Positions 1 through 7,211 of a stretch of 64,000 nt of DNA are shown piece after piece (position 1 is the first letter of the stretch; each line of letters begins with the position of its first letter). The notes below the pieces were generated by a model that did not search any database, had not been told where the DNA came from, and saw only the letters and a program-made list of their open reading frames with translations. The position numbers were made by a program, and so were the translations under genes. Origin of the DNA: Chitinophaga parva (lineage in GTDB: Bacteria; Bacteroidota; Bacteroidia; Chitinophagales; Chitinophagaceae); NCBI RefSeq assembly GCF_003071345.1, contig NZ_QCYK01000003.1, positions 1,120,459 to 1,184,458 on the forward strand, written 5' to 3'.

Positions 1-135
1 GGGCTGCCCGTATCCATCGAGCAGGGTACCGGTCACAAAGCCCCCGTCCTGCGCAGACACCCGCCCCGGGAGGGCAAAGGCCAGCAGTGCGAGCGCCAGT
101 ACCGGTAAATATTGTTGTATAGAGCGGTGAACCAT
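1..135 (-). CDS. 5' end of a secreted/outer-membrane protein, probably TonB-dependent receptor (SusC-like), cut by window edge
   Basis: Only the first 45 codons are inside the window. They read as a signal peptide (Met-Val-His-Arg, then a hydrophobic stretch ending VSAQ) followed by GGFVTGTLLDGYGQP. That last part matches the start of a carboxypeptidase-D-regulatory-like plug extension as found at the N-terminus of SusC/TonB receptors. It begins about 20 bp after the DUF4961-like lipoprotein and is probably co-transcribed with it. A SusC partner would normally precede its SusD, so another protein with the same beta-sandwich domain is also possible. Confidence 0.6.
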   Translation of the reverse strand, partial: MVHRSIQQYLPVLALALLAFALPGRVSAQDGGFVTGTLLDGYGQP

Positions 136-157
136 TGTATTAGTTTTTTAACGGGAA

Positions 158-1129
158 TTATTGGCATTTGAACGTGAAGGGGAATGGTGTGGTGCTGGAG
201 TTGGCAAAGCCCACTTTCACGGTGCCGCTGGCATCGGTGAAGAAGAAATCAAATTTCTTCAGCTTCTTGCCTTCCGGTGCTTTGAAGAAAGCGCGGGGCC
301 AGATGGTGATAGCGGATTTCTTACCGGTATAGGGCATCAGCAGCGTATTGGCCGTGCTTTCGCAGGTGGTCAGCGTATCGCCATCCCCTGTATAGGCGGT
401 GCCGCACAGGTACACGTTGCCCATGCCTTCCAGCGCGGTTTGCACCACAGAGGGGTCAAAGCTGATGGTGAGCCAGTCGTTGTCCGTTGTATTGCCCGGC
501 GTAAAAGCCGCGATCTGCGGGTTACAGAAGTCTACCAGGTCGCCCTGCCCGTCTGTTACGTTAAAGCAATCCTTGAACAGGTTCTTGTACACGTTATTGG
601 CGCCAAATACATCACTCAGGCCTTCGGTGCTGCAGCCCAGGAAGTAGCCGGTCTTAAACTGTGTGTTCTCCGGGCCTGCCTTGGTGTTAATGGTCACCAC
701 GATGTTGTCATTGGCGCCATTGGGCATGTTGTAAGCAGTGGTGCTCCAGAAGGCCACCCATTCCAGGTCGTCTACCATATAATTGCCTCCCATGCCAAAG
801 CGGTCTTTCAGGGCGGCCGGCCAGTTCTTGTTATTCGCAGCGATCACGGAAGCCGGGATGGGCACCATGCTGCCGTTGCCATCATTATCCGTGGTATAGG
901 TTACGGTACTGTTCATGGCGGCGGCCCAGCTCTTAGGCGCCAGGAAAGCGATGATGAGGCGCTCATTGCTGCGGCCTCCGTCGGCCACGCTCACATGGCA
1001 GTTCATGGTGATAGTGAAGGTCTCCCCTGCCTTTACAGACGCGGGCTGGTCTACGCTATCCAGGAAAACGCAGCTGGCAATAGCCATGAGCAGAAGCGCC
1101 AGCGTGCCGTATAGTAATTTCTTTTTCAT
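158..1129 (-). CDS. Surface lipoprotein, DUF4961-like, of SusCD locus
   Basis: A 323-residue protein with a lipoprotein signal peptide: Lys-rich start, hydrophobic core, then LLMAIASC with the lipobox Cys near residue 20. The mature part is a beta-rich, Cys-containing domain with no catalytic motif that I recognise. It resembles the DUF4961 lipoproteins found after SusD genes in Bacteroidota, recalled from family knowledge and not searched. It lies 18 bp after the DUF5004-like gene in the same operon. A glycan-binding or accessory surface role is inferred from context only. Confidence 0.65.
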   Translation of the reverse strand: MKKKLLYGTLALLLMAIASCVFLDSVDQPASVKAGETFTITMNCHVSVADGGRSNERLIIAFLAPKSWAAAMNSTVTYTTDNDGNGSMVPIPASVIAANNKNWPAALKDRFGMGGNYMVDDLEWVAFWSTTAYNMPNGANDNIVVTINTKAGPENTQFKTGYFLGCSTEGLSDVFGANNVYKNLFKDCFNVTDGQGDLVDFCNPQIAAFTPGNTTDNDWLTISFDPSVVQTALEGMGNVYLCGTAYTGDGDTLTTCESTANTLLMPYTGKKSAITIWPRAFFKAPEGKKLKKFDFFFTDASGTVKVGFANSSTTPFPFTFKCQ

Positions 1130-1147
1130 ATCGTGGAAAGCTATTGA

Positions 1148-1594
1148 TTAAGGTTGCACGCGTTGCAGCGTATAGAGGTACACGTTAGCCCCGCATCCCG
1201 GGCTGAACGTGAAGATGATATTGCGGGCGCCGGCAGCTACCGGGTAATTGAAAGTGGTGCTTACGGCGGTATCCCCGTCTGGCGTGAATTTCAGGCGGAA
1301 GGGGTATTTCGGGTCGTCCAGGGCATAGGTGCCATTCTTGCTTACCACGAAAGGCAGTACGTTATCCATGGTATACTTGCCATCTGTGGTAAAATGGATC
1401 CTGAACTGTGAAAAGTCGGCCAGGGTGGTAATGTCCACCCCGTTGCGCACACATTTGGTAATGCGCCATTCGCCGGAGATGTCTTTCGTGCTCTCGGCCA
1501 CCAGCATATCGTTATGGTGACAGCCAAAGGTGCCCATCAGCAACAGTACAATACCGATGCGGCCTGCTACGCGGAATAATGTTGTGAGATTCAT
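1148..1594 (-). CDS. Small lipoprotein, DUF5004-like
   Basis: A 148-residue protein whose signal peptide ends LLLMGTFGC, so the lipobox Cys is near residue 25. The rest is one lipocalin-like beta domain: an opening 'SGEWRITKCVRNGVD', a central 'FTTDGKYTM' and a C-terminal 'IIFTFSPGCGANVYLYTLQR'. This pattern is typical of the DUF5004 lipocalin-type lipoproteins that accompany SusD genes. It starts 14 bp after the SusD stop codon, so it is in the same operon. No enzymatic role can be assigned. Confidence 0.65.
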   Translation of the reverse strand: MNLTTLFRVAGRIGIVLLLMGTFGCHHNDMLVAESTKDISGEWRITKCVRNGVDITTLADFSQFRIHFTTDGKYTMDNVLPFVVSKNGTYALDDPKYPFRLKFTPDGDTAVSTTFNYPVAAGARNIIFTFSPGCGANVYLYTLQRVQP

Positions 1595-1608
1595 GTGTTG
1601 CTGTTGTT

Positions 1609-3318
1609 TTACCAGGAGGGATTTTGTTTCAGCTCAGGGCTCTTTGCGGTTTCATGCTGCGGGATGGCCCACAGGTACATGGCCGTGCGGAAGTTGTGCT
1701 TGCGTACCGGGAAGAGCTTATAAGTTACACTGCTGCCATTGCGTGTTACCTCCATACCGGTCATCGTTTGATTCTCCGTCTGGCCGGCTATCTTCCATCT
1801 TCTCACATCCCAGAAGCGGTGCCCTTCAAACGCAAGCTCCACGCGTCTTTCCGCACGTATGCTGTTGCGCATGGAGTCCTTGCTGATGCCCACCGGCAGC
1901 TGGTAAGGATGGAGGCCTGCGCGGCGGCGCACCAGTTCCACGGCGTTGTACACATCCGGGGTGGGGCCATTCACTTCATTGGCCGCTTCCGCATAGTTGA
2001 GCAACACTTCTGCGTAACGCAGGAGCGGGAAGCAGCGCTGGGTGCCGTGAATATAGTTGGCTGCAATGTTGGAGTCCAGCATCTTGTTGGTATAGTAACC
2101 CGTGGGCGTACCGGCATACACGGCATCCTGTGATACCCCTTTACCGCTGGGGCCCAGGTAGATATTTACCGGCGCTCTCACGCTGGTATTCTGGATCAGG
2201 GGCGTCTGGTCGCGGATGATGGAGAAAGCAAAGCGGGGCTCGCGGCCGGCATAGGGATTATTGGGATCATAACCGGAGTTGGGATCGGTAATAGGCAGGC
2301 CGTTCGCCATAAAGAAAGCGTCCACGGTGCCCTGGTAAGGGAAGCCTCCCTGGCCACCGCCACGGGATGGTGGCTCCCAGGCTGTTTCCAGGTCTTTGTT
2401 ACCGCCCTGCATGCGGGCAAAAATATATTCTTTGTTGAGGCGTGTTACAAATAAGGAGTAAAAGCCCATGCCCGGCGCGGTGGTATTGTCTTCCACCAGT
2501 GAAAAGGCATTGGTGTTCATCACCGCCCTGGCAGCATCTGCCGCCAGTTGCCAGCGGTTGGGATCATTGTCCGTGTAACCGGTGAGCGGGTTTTGCGGAT
2601 CAATATTGCCGCCATTAAAAAGCGGGCTGGCGGCATACAGCAGCACCCTTGCCTTGAGGGCCAGGGCGGCGCCGGCGCTTACGCGGCCATAGTCTTCGCG
2701 CACGCGAGTCATGGGCAGGGCGCCCGCCACGTAATCGCATTCAGACACGATATAGTCCACGCATTCCTTGAAGGTGTTGCGCGCTGCGCTGATATGATCA
2801 CTCACGTCATACACGGTATCGCCTATGAGCGGAATGCCGCCATAGTGCTTCAACATAATAAAGTAATACCAAGCGCGCAGGAAGCGGCCTTCAGCGCCCA
2901 TGGCATTGCGGATGTACTGGGGTACGGGGATGCCGGACAAATGTTTCAGCAGTTGGTTTACCCGGCGGATGTTGGTGTAAGGCGTGTTCCAGGCATCATC
3001 CGAAATGATAGCGGGGTTTACCGTGCCGGTGGCAAACTGCACGGAAGTGGTCACGGACGCGGATTTCTGGGGCTCTGCCTCATCGCAGGCAGCGTCCAGG
3101 CCCCCGTTACCAAAGCGGGTGGCACTTTCAGAGAATCCAATATCCACATAGATCTGGTTAAGGAACTGTACCGAGCGGGCACTGTCGGAAAAGACCGTCT
3201 CTTCATTCAGGTTGGTGGTCTCGGTCTGGTCCAGGAAGTTCTTTTTACTGCATGCAGCAAACAGCAGGATGCCCAGGCCCAGCCACACGGGAGCAGCAAA
3301 CGAGCGTTTCATTTTCAT
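1609..3318 (-). CDS. SusD/RagB family nutrient-binding outer-membrane lipoprotein
   Basis: A 569-residue protein with a lipoprotein signal (LLFAACSKKNFLDQTE, Cys near residue 23). It has the SusD hallmarks: an N-terminal 'NLNEETVFSDSARSVQFLNQIY', the TPR segment 'AEGRFLRAWYYFIMLKHYGGIPLI', a C-terminal 'LLRYAEVLLNYAEAANEVNG' and 'AFEGHRFWDVRRWKIA'. SusD proteins bind glycans at the cell surface and form the lid on a SusC channel. Unusually, no SusC gene lies directly upstream; the preceding gene is a GH92. It may use the barrel beginning at position 135 or the SusC at 11,140-14,499. Confidence 0.93.
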   Translation of the reverse strand: MKMKRSFAAPVWLGLGILLFAACSKKNFLDQTETTNLNEETVFSDSARSVQFLNQIYVDIGFSESATRFGNGGLDAACDEAEPQKSASVTTSVQFATGTVNPAIISDDAWNTPYTNIRRVNQLLKHLSGIPVPQYIRNAMGAEGRFLRAWYYFIMLKHYGGIPLIGDTVYDVSDHISAARNTFKECVDYIVSECDYVAGALPMTRVREDYGRVSAGAALALKARVLLYAASPLFNGGNIDPQNPLTGYTDNDPNRWQLAADAARAVMNTNAFSLVEDNTTAPGMGFYSLFVTRLNKEYIFARMQGGNKDLETAWEPPSRGGGQGGFPYQGTVDAFFMANGLPITDPNSGYDPNNPYAGREPRFAFSIIRDQTPLIQNTSVRAPVNIYLGPSGKGVSQDAVYAGTPTGYYTNKMLDSNIAANYIHGTQRCFPLLRYAEVLLNYAEAANEVNGPTPDVYNAVELVRRRAGLHPYQLPVGISKDSMRNSIRAERRVELAFEGHRFWDVRRWKIAGQTENQTMTGMEVTRNGSSVTYKLFPVRKHNFRTAMYLWAIPQHETAKSPELKQNPSW

Positions 3319-3428
3319 AACGTGGTAAACGTGGAAGCGTTTAGCTTTTTGGTGATAAAAATTCTTTCATACAAGGGAATAATAGCCCACACGGGTAAAA
3401 GCAAGCTTTCACCCGGAAAGGCAAAAGT

Positions 3429-3470
3429 GGAACCTGTCTAATTGGTATGACACCTCAAAAAACAGGTTCC
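3429..3470. repeat. Inverted repeat between GH92 and SusD genes
   Basis: GGAACCTGT at 3429-3437 is repeated inverted as ACAGGTTCC at 3462-3470, separated by 24 nt. It lies in the 173-bp gap between the GH92 stop and the second SusD start, where a new promoter or processing site would be expected. The role, operator or mRNA hairpin, is unknown. Confidence 0.4.
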
Positions 3471-3491
3471 GCCATTGGGAATTAAAAAATA

Positions 3492-5816
3492 TTATTGGAT
3501 GCCCCAGTTTTTATTGGGCTGAGCGCCCATTTCCAGTTCCAGTGTGCCACCGGCTGCTACTACCGCGTGGTCAAGGTAGCTATGGTCATAAGGTTTCCCA
3601 TTGAGCCATGCGCGTTGAATATAAAGGTTTTGCGGCCCGTTGTTGCGCGCAGTGATGGTAAATGTTTTGCCACTGGCGTATTTCGGGTCCAGTTTAAAAG
3701 TGATGCTGCTGAACACCGGGCTGGTGATCTCGTACCGGTTGCTGCCGGGGCAGAGCGGGTGCAGGCCGCTGGCCGCCAGCACATACCAGGCGCTCATCTG
3801 GCCTACGTCTTCATTGCCCACCAGGCCTTCCACGGAATTGTGGTAAGCCCGGTCGCAAATGGTACGCGTCCATCGCTGGGTGAGCCAGGGCGCCCCCAGT
3901 TCGTTGAACAGGAAAGGCACGTGGTGCACGGGCTCATTGGCGTGGTTGTAATAATCGTTCCACATCATATTTTCCGGCACTTTCTCAAAGAAGGTGTCCA
4001 GGTCTGCCAGCACTTTTTCCCTGCCCCCCATGAGCTGCACCATGCCGGGTACGTCCTGGGGCACAAACCAGCCTTGCTGGTAGGGACTGCTTTCAATGGT
4101 ACCATAGCCTTGTTTCATGCGGCCTTCCGCGGGCCAGGGCTGCCAGCTGCCATCCTCATTGCGTGGACGGAACCAGCCTACTGACGGGTCAAATACATTT
4201 TTGTAATTTCCCCCGGCAGCCTGGTAATGCGCGGCGTCTTCCTGCCTGCCCAGGTCCTGGGCAAACTTACCGAGGCACCATTCTGCATACGCATATTCCA
4301 GGGTGAGGGACACACTCAGGTCGCCGGCGCTGTAGCCCTTATCACCATTGCCAAATTTGGCTACGGTGTTCTTTGCCACGGCGTAAGCCTTTTGTGCATC
4401 AAAGCCTCGGATGCCTTTTGCATATGCATCGGCAATCACGGGAATGGCCGGGTTGCCGATCATGCAGCCACTGTAGGCATTGAGAAATTCCCAGCGCTCC
4501 AGGTACTGGTGGCCGCTTTCATCTGCCAGCGTTACCAGGGAGTTGATCATATCATTCACCACACCGGGATTAATGATGGTCTGCAAAGGGAACTGGCTGC
4601 GGAACACGTCCCATCCGCTGAAGATGGTGCGCTTGCGGAAGCCTTTCAGTTGATGAATCTTACCATCGCCTCCGGGATACTGCCCGTTCACGTCGCAGAA
4701 GTTACGCGGGTCTATCATGCTGTGATAAAGGGCGGTGTAAAAGATGGCCTTCTCCGTTTCCGTACCACCGCTCACGGTAGCCTTGCCCAGGGCAGTGTTC
4801 CACAACCGGGTAGCCTGCTGGCGCACACCGTCAAAGTTCCAGTCTTTGATCTCCGCCTGCAGGTTGGCTTTGGCGCCGGCCACGCTGACGAAGGAGATAC
4901 CGGCTTTCAGTAATACCGGCTCCCGGTCTTTGGTCTCAAATTCCGTGTAGAAGCCAAGATGCTTGCCAGCCTTGGTTTTCACGCCGGGCAATACGGCCGC
5001 ATGTGCAATGATGTCCTGGTACTTTGCACTGGTCACATCATCGCGGTGGCGGCTTTGTCCATCAGGGATATTGGCGCTCCATACACCGTATTTTTTCAGC
5101 GGCTTGCTGAACTGCGCATAGAAGTATACGGTGTAATCCGCCTTGCCCGCACCATCGCCCCAGCCGCCGCCATCAGGTGTGCAGCGCATGTAGCCGGCGA
5201 TGGTGTGGTCATCCACTACCTTCACTTCCTGCCAGGTGGAGGTGCCGCCCACGCGGCGGGCCAGGTCCACCTGTATGCGGGACTGCGCATTAGCCGGGAA
5301 GGTAAAGCGCATGATGCCGCTATGGGGTGCGGCGCTCATCTCTGCCCGGATATGTTGCTCGGTGAGCTGCACGCTGTAATAGCCGGCGCTGGCCTTTTCC
5401 GAGCTTTTATCATATGGTGAGCGGTAACCTTCCTCCGGGTGTGCGGCCGGTCCGCTGGCCGTCTGTAACGGGCCGGTGGTGGGCATTACCAGGAAATTAC
5501 CCAGGTCGCCAAACCAGCCTACACCGCTCATTTGCGTAAAGGCAAAACCTTCAATGGTCTTGTGCTCATCGCTGTAGCCGGAGCCGTTATCGCCGCCGGT
5601 GATGGTGTTGGGGCTCAGCTGCGTCATACCAAACGGCGTGGCGGCACCGGGAAAGGTTTTGCCAAGGCCGTGGTAAATGCCGGCCGCGCCTTCACTGGTG
5701 CTGGCGCCAATGAATGGATTGACATAAGCCGCCGGTTCTCTGGCCGGCGTTTGTGCGCTTACCAGCACCGGCAGGGCCAGCAGCGCTAACATGCATACAG
5801 CAGGTTTATGGTTCAC
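3492..5816 (-). CDS. GH92 alpha-mannosidase, secreted
   Basis: A 774-residue protein with a cleavable signal peptide (ALLALPVLVSAQ). It shows the family-92 pattern from 'VNPFIGAS' and 'FPGAATPFGMTQLSPNT' through 'GFAFTQMSGVGW' to the late 'GNEDVGQMSAWYVLAASGLHPLCPGS', which carries the acidic residues acting as base in this Ca2+-dependent inverting family. The C-terminal beta domain ends 'LYIQRAWLNGKPYDHSYL'. GH92 enzymes remove alpha-linked mannose from the non-reducing end. It follows the SGNH hydrolase by 4 bp, so it is the last enzyme of the sigma-controlled operon. Linkage specificity cannot be read from the sequence. Confidence 0.93.
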   Translation of the reverse strand: MNHKPAVCMLALLALPVLVSAQTPAREPAAYVNPFIGASTSEGAAGIYHGLGKTFPGAATPFGMTQLSPNTITGGDNGSGYSDEHKTIEGFAFTQMSGVGWFGDLGNFLVMPTTGPLQTASGPAAHPEEGYRSPYDKSSEKASAGYYSVQLTEQHIRAEMSAAPHSGIMRFTFPANAQSRIQVDLARRVGGTSTWQEVKVVDDHTIAGYMRCTPDGGGWGDGAGKADYTVYFYAQFSKPLKKYGVWSANIPDGQSRHRDDVTSAKYQDIIAHAAVLPGVKTKAGKHLGFYTEFETKDREPVLLKAGISFVSVAGAKANLQAEIKDWNFDGVRQQATRLWNTALGKATVSGGTETEKAIFYTALYHSMIDPRNFCDVNGQYPGGDGKIHQLKGFRKRTIFSGWDVFRSQFPLQTIINPGVVNDMINSLVTLADESGHQYLERWEFLNAYSGCMIGNPAIPVIADAYAKGIRGFDAQKAYAVAKNTVAKFGNGDKGYSAGDLSVSLTLEYAYAEWCLGKFAQDLGRQEDAAHYQAAGGNYKNVFDPSVGWFRPRNEDGSWQPWPAEGRMKQGYGTIESSPYQQGWFVPQDVPGMVQLMGGREKVLADLDTFFEKVPENMMWNDYYNHANEPVHHVPFLFNELGAPWLTQRWTRTICDRAYHNSVEGLVGNEDVGQMSAWYVLAASGLHPLCPGSNRYEITSPVFSSITFKLDPKYASGKTFTITARNNGPQNLYIQRAWLNGKPYDHSYLDHAVVAAGGTLELEMGAQPNKNWGIQ

Positions 5817-5820
5817 GGTT

Positions 5821-7200
5821 TCAGTTTTTTACGATCTCGATATGGTGGGTAGCCGGCTTGTTCAGCTTATACACCAGGGCAATGATGGTATCTATCTCAT
5901 GCTGCCATGCGGCGCGCATTTCCGGGTAGATAGCCGTTTCATACGTGCCTTCGTGGAAGCGGAGGAACACGTCTGTCTTAGTACCTGCGCGGGCGCTATC
6001 CAGTGCGGCAGCGTTATCCTTCAGGCGCAGGCCACGCTTGTCCATAAAATCCGCCTGCACCCAGTAGTAAGAACGGAAGCGGGCTTCCAGCTCCTGGCGA
6101 CGGATGTTGAGCTGCATGATGGATTGTGCCTGTTTGTACTCCGGCGTTTCACCTTGCAATGCCAGGTTAATGCCGGCTGCGAATGCCGCTGCATCCCACT
6201 CCCCTACTTTATGGCCGTCCATCAGCAGGGAGTAAGTACCTGCTTCCAGGCCCGGCACGGTGATCATTTCCTTGTCAAATTCTTCCGCAAACGGGATCCA
6301 TTGCAGCGCATCGATCTGCTTCTGCGGGTTGCCAAAAATGCGGGGCACGGTGTCCAGCGGGAAAGGCAGCGACTCCGCAAGATAATCAAAGCTTACTTTG
6401 CCTGCTGCATGTGTTACGTTGCTGATCTTACAGTTTTCCGCTTTGGCTACCTTACCGGCAGCGTCCACGCTGAAATCCGCCACGGGCTTGCCTGCCAGGC
6501 CCTGGTCCTTCAGGAACTGGGCGGCCATGATCAGGTGGCCGGCATTACCGGGGTGAATACGGTCGTGACCAAGGCCGGTAGATGCGGGGTTCTCCTGCAG
6601 CAGGCGCTCGTTGATGGCCGTGAGGGGGCGCAGCAGGTCTACAAATCCCCAGTTGTTTTTCTTTGCAGATGCTTCCTGGAACTCCGCGATCTTCAGCATG
6701 GCTTTGGATTTACCCTTGAACACATCACCTTTCAGATCAGATATTTCATCATAGGGCGGAGACGACATGAGGATCTTTGTTACCTGGGGCATTGCCTTCA
6801 GGCGCGCCTCTATTTTGCCATAGTTTTCCGCGGAGGCAGCAATGCGTTGCCTGGCTGTTTCATCCGCATTGGCCTGGTTAAATTCAAAATAACCGGTATC
6901 ATTCATGCCAAACGTGAGGACCAGCACGTTCGGGTGCTTGGCCATAATATCATAATCAAGGCGGCGGTATATTTCAGCAGCCCTGTCGCCACCTACACCC
7001 CCGTTCATGATCACGAGGGGGCGGCCCGGGAAGTGGGTCATGTAATAGAGATAAACGTAAGACACATAAGCGCCGGCTTCCGTGATGCTGTTGCCCACGA
7101 ATATTACGCGATCCTTGGCCTGGAAAGGTTTTACGGGAGCCTGGGCCTGCGCGCTGAGCGAAGCCATGCCCAGACCAAACGCATACAACAGTTTTTTCAT
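5821..7200 (-). CDS. SGNH/GDSL-type esterase, secreted
   Basis: A 459-residue protein with signal peptide MASLSAQAQA. SGNH blocks are visible in order: block I 'FVGNSITEAG' (nucleophile Ser), block II 'GGVGGDRAAEI' (Gly), block III 'TFGMNDTGYF' (Asn) and block V 'DRIHPGNAGH' (Asp/His). The C-terminal 200 residues extend beyond a minimal SGNH fold. Such enzymes deacetylate polysaccharides. In this operon, between GH38-like and GH92 genes, removal of acyl groups from a mannose-rich glycan is a reasonable inference. It starts 11 bp after the GH38-like stop codon. Confidence 0.88.
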   Translation of the reverse strand: MKKLLYAFGLGMASLSAQAQAPVKPFQAKDRVIFVGNSITEAGAYVSYVYLYYMTHFPGRPLVIMNGGVGGDRAAEIYRRLDYDIMAKHPNVLVLTFGMNDTGYFEFNQANADETARQRIAASAENYGKIEARLKAMPQVTKILMSSPPYDEISDLKGDVFKGKSKAMLKIAEFQEASAKKNNWGFVDLLRPLTAINERLLQENPASTGLGHDRIHPGNAGHLIMAAQFLKDQGLAGKPVADFSVDAAGKVAKAENCKISNVTHAAGKVSFDYLAESLPFPLDTVPRIFGNPQKQIDALQWIPFAEEFDKEMITVPGLEAGTYSLLMDGHKVGEWDAAAFAAGINLALQGETPEYKQAQSIMQLNIRRQELEARFRSYYWVQADFMDKRGLRLKDNAAALDSARAGTKTDVFLRFHEGTYETAIYPEMRAAWQHEIDTIIALVYKLNKPATHHIEIVKN

Positions 7201-7211
7201 ATCGTGTTTGT

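Noticed and set aside
161..1114. Long plus-strand open frame of 317 codons opposite the DUF4961-like gene, and similar antisense frames throughout 1-35,000
   Set aside because: They lie opposite genes with clear signal peptides and family motifs, have unnatural composition (His, Gly, Ala, Val-rich) and no ribosome sites; they are shadows caused by high GC.
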